From: Candidatus Gastranaerophilales bacterium
Lineage (GTDB): Bacteria; Cyanobacteriota; Vampirovibrionia; Gastranaerophilales; Gastranaerophilaceae
Length of the DNA: 38,360 nucleotides
Direction of reading: 5' to 3'
Assembly (NCBI GenBank): GCA_944325095.1
Contig: CALUYV010000013.1
Location: 1-38,360 of the forward strand
Position 1 is the stretch's first letter. Each line of letters starts with the position of its first letter. Below are positions 15,122-23,269 of the stretch, piece after piece. The position numbers and the translations under genes are program-made. The notes beneath the pieces are model-generated. The model was not told the origin of the DNA. It ran no database searches and saw nothing but the letters and a program-made list of their open reading frames with translations.

Positions 15122-15664
15122 CTACCCCACCCTCATTCCTGTATTTGTAAAATTCGCTAAATTAATTTTTTGCCTGTAAAAATGAGCAGGCTGATTTTCT
15201 CTATACTGTTTGAATATAGGACTGTTTGATTTTGAAGTGATATCCAGTTTAGGATTTTCTTGTTCGTTTTTTTTGTCGTTTTTATGAAAAATTCTGTCAG
15301 TAAAAGGTTTAATAACAAGCGAACAAAGCCCCGGTATTACAACAAGTGCAGCGGTACAAACTCCGACAAATCTGAGATTATGCTTTGCTATTTTTGCTTT
15401 TTCTGCATCTTTTACAAGAGCGGCTCCTTTTCCTGCAAGAGTCCCGCATAAAAGATATGTAGGAATTGCGATAACTTCGGTTAAACCTTCTCTCAGGGCA
15501 GTATATTTTTTAGTTTCAGGGGACTCTGTTCTATCCATCATTGTAAACAACGGACGGAAGATACCCTTGGCAGTTGCAATCGCAACAACTACATACGCAG
15601 GATTGCTGTCGCCGCCGAGGTGTTCAAGAACTTTTTTAATCCCTTTTTTGTAACTAAATGCCAT
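15122..15664 (-). CDS. Hypothetical membrane protein, paralogue B of a tandem pair
   Basis: The 180-residue protein shares the fold plan of the next gene. A RPLFTMMDRTESPETKKYTA motif at about 36-55 is followed by hydrophobic segments at about 60-78 (LTEVIAIPTYLLCGTLAG) and 98-118 (FVGVCTAALVVIPGLCSLVI), then a Lys/Glu-rich linker and a polar tail that the paralogue lacks. It has no signal peptide or enzyme motif. It is first in the two-gene unit; the ATG has only a weak purine stretch upstream (AAAGAT). The DR-x-x-P-x-T-K motif recurs in both proteins and is the best handle for finding relatives. Function unknown. Confidence 0.78.
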   Translation of the reverse strand: MAFSYKKGIKKVLEHLGGDSNPAYVVVAIATAKGIFRPLFTMMDRTESPETKKYTALREGLTEVIAIPTYLLCGTLAGKGAALVKDAEKAKIAKHNLRFVGVCTAALVVIPGLCSLVIKPFTDRIFHKNDKKNEQENPKLDITSKSNSPIFKQYRENQPAHFYRQKINLANFTNTGMRVG

Positions 15665-15767
15665 TTTTTTATCTTTATTTATGAATCCTGAACCACAATT
15701 ATTTTAAAACAAAACAAGAAAAATTTTTTGTCAATTATATTTTTTTTAATAATATTTTTTACAATTC

Positions 15768-16322
15768 TTAATTGTTTTTGTTATAGCAAAAGCACTCTCT
15801 TTCATGGTCGTTAACAATACCGGCTGCCTGGAGGTATGAATATATAATGACAGTTCCAACATATTTCATTCCTCGTTTTTTCAAGTCTTTAGATATTGTA
15901 TCTGATAGCGGTGTTGAAACCGGCATGGCATCTGTCGTGTTTTTTATTATTTTATTGTCCGTAAAACTCCAGATATAATTTGAAAAACTTCCGTATTCTT
16001 TTTGTATTTGGATGAAAACTTTTGCGTTATTTACGGCAGCATTAATTTTTCCTCTGCATCTTATTATTTTATCATTGTGCATGAGTTTTTCTATTTTATC
16101 CTGATTATATCTGCTGACCTTAACCACATCAAAATTATCAAAAGCCTGTCTGAAACCTTCTCTTCTTTTAAGGATTGTTATCCATGATAAGCCTGCCTGA
16201 AAGGACTCGAGAATAAGGAGTTCAAACAGTTCTCTGTCATCATATTTTGGAACACCCCATTCCTCATCGTGGTATTTTACATAGATTTCTGATTTTTCAT
16301 CTACCCATCTGCATCTTTTCAT
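15768..16322 (-). CDS. tag: DNA-3-methyladenine glycosylase I
   Basis: Tag removes 3-methyladenine from alkylated DNA in base-excision repair. The 184 residues fit the family. The zinc site is complete: C4 and H18 at the N-terminus, H173 and C177 in NDHERECFC. E39 in LESFQAGLSW matches the substrate-recognition Glu38 of E. coli Tag, and YHDEEWGVP and MKYVGTVIIYSYLQAAG are family hallmarks. It is divergent from the TPR-protein gene. Its promoter is the best in the window and ends 6 nt before the ATG with no SD, so the transcript is predicted to be leaderless. Confidence 0.97.
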   Translation of the reverse strand: MKRCRWVDEKSEIYVKYHDEEWGVPKYDDRELFELLILESFQAGLSWITILKRREGFRQAFDNFDVVKVSRYNQDKIEKLMHNDKIIRCRGKINAAVNNAKVFIQIQKEYGSFSNYIWSFTDNKIIKNTTDAMPVSTPLSDTISKDLKKRGMKYVGTVIIYSYLQAAGIVNDHERECFCYNKNN

Positions 16323-16328
16323 AGGTTT

Positions 16329-16357
16329 ATTATAACCGATAGTAAATATTTTGTGAA
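16329..16357 (-). promoter_or_regulatory. tag promoter, predicted leaderless start
   Basis: Read on the minus strand: TTCACA (16357-16352), a 17-nt spacer and a perfect TATAAT (16334-16329), then six bases (AAACCT) and the tag ATG at 16322-16320. The usual 7-nt distance from the -10 to the start site puts +1 on the A of the ATG. Confidence 0.75.
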
Positions 16358-16419
16358 AATGTTACTAAAAATATTAATTTTCAATGTATAATATAACAAA
16401 GAGGGAAATAGGAGTTAAT

Positions 16420-19400
16420 ATGAAGAATAAGAAGAATATAGGGTTAGCACTCGGTTTGATATTAAGTTTGTGCACATTTTGTTCTGTCTATGCACAGGAA
16501 GAGGCGGTTACAGAACAGAAACTGCAGTCTGCACCAGAGATAAAAGTTGATAAAGATACTCCCGAAGATGTTGTTGAATTGATTAAAAAGAAAGATTATG
16601 AAAGTGCGCTGCCGCTTTTGAATGCTTATATTGAATCAAAACCTAAAAAATATATAGGATATAAACTCCGCGGGGAAGTTTACTACGCTTTGCGCAGGTA
16701 TGATCTGGCAGCTGCCGACTTTCAAAAAGCTGTTGAGATAAAAACTGAAGATGATAAATTTGTAACAGGAGCAAAAGTAATAAGTGCTGTTGTCCTTGGC
16801 GCGGATAAAAAGGATCAGTATCAAAATCCTGAACTGGGTGCATTATACGGTCAATTGATGTATGCCCAAAAAGCAGTTAATGATAACATGTATGAAGTAT
16901 CCTATAAAAAAGCACTGGAGTACAATTCTCATTTGTATCTTCCGGTACCGAAAAAAGCAGATATTCCAAAAATAAACTGTCCTCAAAAATACGGAAGAGA
17001 ATTCAATCCGCAGGGAATTGATGCCGATATTGCCGCTGTTATAGGAGATATAGAAAAGGGCGATTTTTCTGAGGCTGCATACAAAATTCCTAAAATAACT
17101 TCCGAATATCCTGATTATTATCTCGGACAGTATTTGACAGGTGTTGTAATGCACGGTTTGGAACAGGAGAAAAATGCGATTGATGCTTTTACAAATTCAT
17201 TAAAATTGAATCCTTATGATTTCGAATCGTATGCAAGTTTAGGGCTTATTTACTATGAAAAAGCCGCAAAAACTTTTGATAAAACATTTGCTGCCAAGTC
17301 TATTGAATATTTTGAAAATGCTCTCGACTTAAATCCTAAATGTAATACTTATTATTTTTATATAGGTATGAATTATTTGGAATTTGGCGATTACGGCGCA
17401 GCGGTTGAAAATTTCAAAAAGGCTCTGGCTATAAAAACAAACGATTATAACAGTATGTATTATAAAGCAATAGCCCAGTATATGCAGAAAGATTATGCGG
17501 GGACGATTGATGAAACCACAAAAATGCTGTATAAACATGTATCAAATTATAATTCTGTTTTATATTTGAGGGCTTTAGCCTACTATAAATCAAATAATCA
17601 GGAACTTGCAATTGCGGATATTGAAAAAATACATCAGAATATGAATGATATTTTTAATGCTGATGTTAAGCAATTATCTGCAAAAGATGAAGTTTTGGAC
17701 TGTTATCTTTATTATCTTCAAAGCAAAATTTCAAGAGATAACGGTTTCGGTGCAAAGTCAGATTTACAAAAGGCATATAAAAATCCTATAATTGCGTTAT
17801 TAGATACCAGAAGCAAAGATTTTGCACAGGTTAATTTTAAAATAACATCTTCTGATATTGCTGTGCAGTATGAATATTTGATAACAACATTTGATGATCT
17901 TGCAGTAGGTTTTGCATACCTCAATCCTGATTATAAATTGATAGCCAGAAAAGATGCGGGGAATAATGAGGAAAAACTTGCCGAACTTTCTCAAGATAAA
18001 CAGGAAGTTCCGGTGTCCGTTGCATCACCTTCTCCTGTTGAACCTTCGCAGGAAGATTTAACAAATGACGGACAAAATTCCGAAGAGGTTAATCCGCAGG
18101 CAAAAGCAGCAGAAGATACGGATTTATCCCGAACAGAAGCAGACGAAAATGTATCATCGCAGGCTCCTGTTGAGAATGACGGAGAAGAAGTATCCCCTGA
18201 GAATAATGTTCAGAATTCACAAACTCAAACGAAGTCAGAATCCGAACCGGATGACTTATCTAAAGATTCGGCACCGGAAGTTCTGTCAGGTGTTGAAAAA
18301 CCGGTAGTTGATAATAATTCTGCCGGTGAAATAACTCTTTCTGAACCATTGGCTCAAGATAAAAAATTATTTAATAATTCTCCGGTGATTGTTTTTGATC
18401 CTGATACTTTGATATTTAAAACTCCTCCGGAAAAGACAGAAGTTCAGGCACTTGATGAGCGTATAAAGTCAGAGCAGACTGAAATTACCGCACCTGAGGG
18501 AATGATTAATACTGCTTCTGTAAATCCTGAAGTTAAAGAAATTTCTGATACTTCAAATATAACAACAGGAGCACCGCAGCCTGTTTCTGTTTCGGCACAG
18601 AAGGAACCGCCTCAGCAGCCTGAAGTTGAACAGCCGGAATCTAAAAATGTACAGCCGGAGATTGTTTCATCGAAAAAAGATAATTTGTCTGATACAAAAT
18701 CTGATGGAGTTGATGAAAACTCCAATGGCAAAGATACTGAAACTGTCGATAAAACAGCAGACGAACAACAAAATAAACAGACTGAATTAAAACAGGAAAA
18801 CGAGGTTAATAATCAGCCGTCAGAAAGTGATGAAGTTATGCAAACACCGGCAGAAGAAGAAAATAAAGAGTTAGAAAATCAAACTGCCGGTAATCAGGAA
18901 AATGTAACGGAAGAAATAACAGACGAACCAAAAGTTGTTAAGGTCAATGAAAAACATGCAAAAGTCAATTTGTCGGAATTTAATGTAAAAACTTTAAAAA
19001 CTCCTGAAGTAAAAGAAGGCGATGAGGTTGTATTCCTTGAACCTGAACCGCTGTTCCCGAAAAGAGAAGAAAAAGCAGTTAAAGAAAACAATGATAAAAT
19101 TTCTTTGATTCCGGTTCTCCATAGTGATTCTCCAAAAGAGGAAGTCCGCACGGAACAAACTCCGTCCGTTCCGGACAAACCTGTCGATGTAAATATTACA
19201 AAAACCTCGGATAATCTTGATAAAGTTACCGATAAAAATGAGAAAAAAGAAGAGATAACTCTTGTGGAACCTGAGGAAATAGTATTTCCGGAAGAAACCG
19301 AAAAGAAAGAGAGTGCTCAAGATGTTCCGCAAATAATTGCACAAAGCGGTGAAGCAGAAGAGGCTCCTTCTGTCAGAGATTTTTCTAAGGAGAAATTAAC

Positions 19401-20298
19401 AGAAGAACATCCAGCCGCTTCTAATCCCGCAGAAGAACTGCCGGAGCAGTCCGGGGATGAAAAAGCCGTCAATTCAACTAAAACACAAGAGGAAGAAACT
19501 TCAGAAAATGTATCACCGGTTTTAACTCCTCAAAATAATGAGATTTTACCTGCCCCGGAAGAAAAATCCGATTTAAAACAAAAGAAGATTAAAAAATCAA
19601 AAAATAAAACAAAAGATAATTTAATTATCGCAGTTGGCGGAAATGCCGATGAATATGCTGATAAAAAGGAACAAAAAACAAAAATTAAAAAAGAAAAACA
19701 GAAAAAAGAAACCAGCAAAAAAGAAGTTCAGACGGCAGAAAATACAGCACCTTTAAAAGATATGGATGAAACTGCATTATCTGATAGTCAGGATGTAAGT
19801 AAAATTAAGGAAGATACTGCTGTTTCTGTAGAAAATCAGGATAAAAAAGCAAAGCCTGCTGCAAAAGATGCTGAAACCGGTTCAAAATCAGTAACGGATA
19901 ATAAAACTTCTGAAGTTGATAAATCTGTTAAATCTCAAGAAAATAATGAGTCTGAACAGGAAAAGGTTTCTATTCCTGAACAAACAAAAGAAGAACCTCA
20001 AAAACCGGAGCAAGAATCTGATAAAACCAATAAATCAGAAACGGTATCCGATAACTCTGTATCTGAAACAGCATCAGATGAAAAAATATCAGCAGATGAA
20101 AACAAAGAACAACTTTCAGATTCCGGACAGACAAATGAAACCGCAAAACAAATGCCATCCGGGGAAGATTCTTCTAAAATTTCGGATAACAAACAAAAAC
20201 CTGACAAAGATGATAATAAAACATCTGATAGTCCTGTGAAATCCGTAAAGAAAGTTCCGTTTTGGAAGCGGCTGCTCTTTTGGAAAAAAGCAGATTAG
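16420..20298 (+). CDS. Secreted TPR protein with a very long acidic disordered tail
   Basis: From the ATG at 16420 (GGAG 5 nt upstream) it has 1292 residues. A frame-extended start at 16384 would spoil the signal peptide. The signal is MKNKKNIGLALGLILSLCTF with cleavage near VYA-QEE at about 26. Residues about 40-460 contain TPR-like helix pairs (YESALPLLNAYIESKP, AADFQKAVEIK, YAGTIDETTKML, ELAIADIEKI), a protein-interaction superhelix. About 520-1270 is Glu/Lys/Ser/Pro/Thr/Asn-rich sequence of low complexity with no cysteine, surely disordered. Short imperfect motifs recur, such as VFLEPEPLFP, ITLVEPEEIVFPEE and IVFDPDTLIFK. The end KKVPFWKRLLFWKK is basic and aromatic and could touch membrane or cell wall. 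It is divergent from tag. Scaffolding at the envelope is inference. Confidence 0.88.
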   Translation: MKNKKNIGLALGLILSLCTFCSVYAQEEAVTEQKLQSAPEIKVDKDTPEDVVELIKKKDYESALPLLNAYIESKPKKYIGYKLRGEVYYALRRYDLAAADFQKAVEIKTEDDKFVTGAKVISAVVLGADKKDQYQNPELGALYGQLMYAQKAVNDNMYEVSYKKALEYNSHLYLPVPKKADIPKINCPQKYGREFNPQGIDADIAAVIGDIEKGDFSEAAYKIPKITSEYPDYYLGQYLTGVVMHGLEQEKNAIDAFTNSLKLNPYDFESYASLGLIYYEKAAKTFDKTFAAKSIEYFENALDLNPKCNTYYFYIGMNYLEFGDYGAAVENFKKALAIKTNDYNSMYYKAIAQYMQKDYAGTIDETTKMLYKHVSNYNSVLYLRALAYYKSNNQELAIADIEKIHQNMNDIFNADVKQLSAKDEVLDCYLYYLQSKISRDNGFGAKSDLQKAYKNPIIALLDTRSKDFAQVNFKITSSDIAVQYEYLITTFDDLAVGFAYLNPDYKLIARKDAGNNEEKLAELSQDKQEVPVSVASPSPVEPSQEDLTNDGQNSEEVNPQAKAAEDTDLSRTEADENVSSQAPVENDGEEVSPENNVQNSQTQTKSESEPDDLSKDSAPEVLSGVEKPVVDNNSAGEITLSEPLAQDKKLFNNSPVIVFDPDTLIFKTPPEKTEVQALDERIKSEQTEITAPEGMINTASVNPEVKEISDTSNITTGAPQPVSVSAQKEPPQQPEVEQPESKNVQPEIVSSKKDNLSDTKSDGVDENSNGKDTETVDKTADEQQNKQTELKQENEVNNQPSESDEVMQTPAEEENKELENQTAGNQENVTEEITDEPKVVKVNEKHAKVNLSEFNVKTLKTPEVKEGDEVVFLEPEPLFPKREEKAVKENNDKISLIPVLHSDSPKEEVRTEQTPSVPDKPVDVNITKTSDNLDKVTDKNEKKEEITLVEPEEIVFPEETEKKESAQDVPQIIAQSGEAEEAPSVRDFSKEKLTEEHPAASNPAEELPEQSGDEKAVNSTKTQEEETSENVSPVLTPQNNEILPAPEEKSDLKQKKIKKSKNKTKDNLIIAVGGNADEYADKKEQKTKIKKEKQKKETSKKEVQTAENTAPLKDMDETALSDSQDVSKIKEDTAVSVENQDKKAKPAAKDAETGSKSVTDNKTSEVDKSVKSQENNESEQEKVSIPEQTKEEPQKPEQESDKTNKSETVSDNSVSETASDEKISADENKEQLSDSGQTNETAKQMPSGEDSSKISDNKQKPDKDDNKTSDSPVKSVKKVPFWKRLLFWKKAD

Positions 20299-20328
20299 AA
20301 ATATTGAAAAATAATTAAATCTGTCTGA

Positions 20329-20385
20329 CGATATTTGTAAATCGCCGGCATGAGTCTTTTTGTTTTTCATTAAGGCGATATTTGT
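20329..20385 (+). repeat. Repeat/inverted-repeat cluster upstream of flhB
   Basis: CGATATTTGT occurs twice (20329-20338 and 20376-20385). ATCGCC (20341-20346) can pair with GGCGAT (20374-20379); a 4-bp ATCG-CGAT pairing with repeat 1 is the alternative. The structures exclude each other, which could matter in the flhB leader, but both are short. A TATAAT at 20415-20420 just upstream of flhB lacks a matching -35. Confidence 0.3.
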
Positions 20386-20442
20386 TGTTTTATAATATAA
20401 AATCATTATTATGTTATAATAGGATAAAGAAGGGCTATCTCT

Positions 20443-21519
20443 ATGGGTGATGAAGACAAACAGTTTGATGCCACTCCGCAAAAACTCGACAGAGCCAGAA
20501 GGGAAGGACAGGTTGTTAAGTCGCGTGACTTTTCAATGGCTATTTCCATGCTGGTTGTTTTTGCTTCCGTATTCGGGCTTGCTCCTTTTATATGGGAGCA
20601 GATTGTTACTGTTTTTACACTTTTATATGAACAAATCCCCAATGCGCATTTGGAAGATATAAATTACATGTATATTTTTCTGGTTTCAGTCAAAGGAATT
20701 TTGCTTATACTTTTCCCTATTTTTGCTATTGCGTGGCTGGTTGCGGTTCTTGCGGATTTTGTTCAGGTCGGGCCTCTGGTTGCTATTGCTCCTTTGATGC
20801 CTAAACTGGATAAGTTAAATCCTACGAAATATTTTAAAAATATAATGTCAATAAAAACTCTGTTTGAGTTATTTAAAAATATAGCCAAAGTTATTATTCT
20901 CGGATATATCGGCTGGTCTGTTTATAATGAACATATTGAACATATTATGATGCTTGCGCAGGTTGATAATAATTTTGCGGTGTTAAAAGAATTCGGAGAA
21001 TTGATTACGCAGTTTATTTTCAAAGCTTGTATAGCCTTTCTTGTGATTGCCGCAGCAGATTACGGGGTTACAAAGTGGAAATTTCTGCAGGATCAGAAAA
21101 TGTCTTTTAAAGAAATTAAAGATGAATATAAAAACTCTGAAGGTGATCCGAATGTGAAAGCGCAGTTGCGCCAAAGACGTATGCAGATGCTCCAGCAGGG
21201 TGCGATGGACGCTGTTCCGACAGCGGATTTTGTTGTAACTAACCCGACACATGTTGCCTGTGCTCTAAAGTATGTCGCAGAAGAAATGGATTCTCCTATG
21301 CTTATTGCAAAAGGCACAGAGTTGATTGCAAAAAAAATTATAGATATTGCAAAAGAACATAATGTTCCGGTTATAGAAAATCCTCCTGTTGCAAGAGCAT
21401 TGTTCAGGATGGTTGATATTAACCAGTCTATTCCGCCGGAATTGTATAAAGCAGTTGCGGAAATTCTGATGTTCGTTTATAAGATGAAAAATCCTACAAA
21501 TAAACGACCACGAAATTAA
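20443..21519 (+). CDS. flhB: Flagellar/type III export switch protein FlhB
   Basis: FlhB is the inner-membrane gatekeeper of the flagellar type III export apparatus, switching substrate specificity after self-cleavage. The 358 residues start DATPQKLDRARREGQVVKSRD, the FlhB/YscU N-terminus. Four membrane segments follow (about 28-48, 80-105, 140-162, 185-205), then a basic linker and the cytoplasmic domain. The autocleavage motif N267-P-T-H270 is intact, in FVVTNPTHVACALKY. AAAGEL-type features (LIAKGTELIAKKI, VPVIENPPVARALF) favour FlhB over non-flagellar YscU, though the call is by eye. AAGAAGGG precedes the ATG. No other export gene is nearby; the next gene is a FliA-like sigma factor. Confidence 0.92.
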   Translation: MGDEDKQFDATPQKLDRARREGQVVKSRDFSMAISMLVVFASVFGLAPFIWEQIVTVFTLLYEQIPNAHLEDINYMYIFLVSVKGILLILFPIFAIAWLVAVLADFVQVGPLVAIAPLMPKLDKLNPTKYFKNIMSIKTLFELFKNIAKVIILGYIGWSVYNEHIEHIMMLAQVDNNFAVLKEFGELITQFIFKACIAFLVIAAADYGVTKWKFLQDQKMSFKEIKDEYKNSEGDPNVKAQLRQRRMQMLQQGAMDAVPTADFVVTNPTHVACALKYVAEEMDSPMLIAKGTELIAKKIIDIAKEHNVPVIENPPVARALFRMVDINQSIPPELYKAVAEILMFVYKMKNPTNKRPRN

Positions 21520-21537
21520 TGGATTGAAGTATTATTG

Positions 21538-22212
21538 ATGTGTGAAATTATGACTAAACAAGATAATAGAAACCTACAAAATTATATTGATATAGTACAA
21601 AAGGTAGCAAGGGTGGAGCACAGACGTATTCCGGCTCATATGGTCGAGTACGAAGAATTGCTGTCTATAGGGATTATTGCTATTCAAGTCATGATTAAAA
21701 ATAAAACCCCTGAACAACTTGCCAAATATAATTCAGCGTATATTGCAACGGCTGTTCGCTGGGCGATAAGAAATGAATTGAGAATAAGATATAAATGGTA
21801 TTCACTTAAGCATAAAGCAGAAGATGAATATGATGAGGATGAAGCAGTAGATGGTATTGATATGAAACAGGCAAAAATTCGTGAAGCAATTTACGAAACA
21901 ATTTTGTCTATTGACGGGCTGGCAGCATCAGCCAGTGATAATGATTCGCCGTTTGACTTTGTCAGAGATCCTCACGCATTGCCGGATGAAAGTGCGGAAC
22001 TTTCCGAAATGGGTAAAATGATAAGAGTTGCGATTTCTAAACTTCCGCCAAAAGAAAGAACTGTTGTAGAATACCGGTTTTACCGAAATATGCAGGTAAA
22101 AGATATTGCAAAACAAATAGGTTTATCTCCTTCAAGAGTCACCCGTATTGTGCAGTCATCTTTAAATACCGTCCGTGAGTATTTAAATACCCATGAATTA
22201 TACGGGTATTAA
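21538..22212 (+). CDS. FliA/SigB-type group 3 sigma factor
   Basis: A sigma-70-family factor of about 224 residues. Region 2 (about 10-95) includes VEYEELLSIGIIAI and the helix AYIATAVRWAIRNELR, corresponding to the -10 recognition helix. An acidic linker (about 97-115, DEYDEDEAVDGID) leads to region 3, then region 4 (about 160-215) LPPKERTVVEYRF.RNMQVKDIAKQIGLSPSRVTRIVQSSLNTVREYL, with the -35 helix-turn-helix. The compact three-region form fits the FliA/SigB group. Position 18 nt after flhB makes the flagellar FliA the best guess, but FliA hallmarks are not distinct enough for a symbol. The start is uncertain: ATG 21538, ATG 21550 (MTKQDN) and TTG 21535 are all possible, with a weak GAAG upstream. 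Confidence 0.88.
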   Translation: MCEIMTKQDNRNLQNYIDIVQKVARVEHRRIPAHMVEYEELLSIGIIAIQVMIKNKTPEQLAKYNSAYIATAVRWAIRNELRIRYKWYSLKHKAEDEYDEDEAVDGIDMKQAKIREAIYETILSIDGLAASASDNDSPFDFVRDPHALPDESAELSEMGKMIRVAISKLPPKERTVVEYRFYRNMQVKDIAKQIGLSPSRVTRIVQSSLNTVREYLNTHELYGY

Positions 22213-22232
22213 TTACTGTTTTAAATTTGTAT

Positions 22233-22261
22233 TTGCAAAGATATACGATTTTTAGTAAACT
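22233..22261 (+). promoter_or_regulatory. Candidate rsgA promoter
   Basis: TTGCAA (22233-22238), a 17-nt spacer and TAAACT (22256-22261), each 4/6 to consensus. The -10 ends 9 nt before the rsgA ATG at 22271, leaving at most a few leader bases and no SD. Confidence 0.35.
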
Positions 22262-22270
22262 GTGTTTTGT

Positions 22271-23269
22271 ATGGAAGGTCAGATATATAAAATTCACTCA
22301 GATTTTTATTACATACAATCCGGCGGGAACTCTTATGAGTGTAAAATCAGAGAAGTTTTAAAAAAGCAGCGATTGAAACCGGTAACGGGTGATTTTGCCG
22401 AATTTGACAACGGAGTTATAACAAAAATTCTGCCGAGGAAAACTTATATTCCAAGGCCTTCTGTTGCAAATGTTGACCAGATTGTCGTTGTTTCCGCCCT
22501 CAAACATCCTGATTTGGATTTTCACCAGTTGAACAGATATATTGCACTTTCCCATTATTATAAAATTCCGGTCATTCTTTGTTTTAATAAAGAAGACCTG
22601 GAAACTTCAGGAAAATCGAGAGAAGATATTATTTCCATATATAAAAATTTAGGTTACGAAATTGTATTTACATCGGCTCTTGAACATAAAGGACTTAATT
22701 CATTCCGGAAATTGCTGTCAGGCAAGGTTTCTGCTCTGTGCGGCGGCTCCGGTGTCGGGAAATCAAGTTTAATTAATGCATTAAATCCGGAAATTAATCT
22801 CAGGACAAAAGAAGTAAGTGAAAAATCCAATAAGGGTACCCACACGACCCGCCACTGCGAAATTATTTCACTTGATGAAACTTCTGCAATTGTTGATACT
22901 CCGGGGTTCAGCAATGTTAGGTTTGATTTTATTCTTCCTCAGGATGTTGATTTACTTTTCCCTGAAATGCTTGAATACAGAAAAGATTGTAAATACGGCG
23001 ATTGCCTGCATATAAATGAAGATGGCTGTACCGTTCTTAATAATATTGATAAAATACCGGAATCACGTTATGAAAGTTATATAGAATTTGTTGCCGAGGC
23101 ACTTGAGTATAAGGAAAAAATCAAATATAACGGAGTGAAACAGGAATCTTCCATGAAATATAAAAATAATAAAATACAGGCAAAAATAAGCGGCAAAAAA
23201 AGACAAGCGTCAAGAAATACAAGAAAACAGATGATATATAAGGAAATTGAAAACGATGCAAATGAATAA
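22271..23269 (+). CDS. rsgA: Ribosome small-subunit-dependent GTPase A
   Basis: RsgA is a late 30S assembly factor whose GTPase is activated by the mature subunit. The circularly permuted order is visible. An N-terminal OB fold comes first, then G4 (CFNKED, N106), G5 (TSAL), G1 (GGSGVGKSSL, 158-167) and G3 (DTPGFSN). The C-terminal zinc site is C240, C245, H247 and C253 in CKYGDCLHINEDGC. The 332 residues end in a Lys/Arg/Gln-rich tail (about 290-332) longer than usual, plausibly for rRNA contact. I chose ATG 22271 over GTG 22262, which adds only three residues; no SD supports either. Its last 14 nt overlap the prenyl synthase gene. Confidence 0.96.
   Translation: MEGQIYKIHSDFYYIQSGGNSYECKIREVLKKQRLKPVTGDFAEFDNGVITKILPRKTYIPRPSVANVDQIVVVSALKHPDLDFHQLNRYIALSHYYKIPVILCFNKEDLETSGKSREDIISIYKNLGYEIVFTSALEHKGLNSFRKLLSGKVSALCGGSGVGKSSLINALNPEINLRTKEVSEKSNKGTHTTRHCEIISLDETSAIVDTPGFSNVRFDFILPQDVDLLFPEMLEYRKDCKYGDCLHINEDGCTVLNNIDKIPESRYESYIEFVAEALEYKEKIKYNGVKQESSMKYKNNKIQAKISGKKRQASRNTRKQMIYKEIENDANE

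Noticed and set aside
18065..20239. Several ORFs on both strands within the low-complexity tail of the TPR protein, possibly direct repeats
   Set aside because: They are shadow frames of Glu/Lys/Ser-rich codons; motifs recur imperfectly and are protein-level, not DNA repeats or a CRISPR array.
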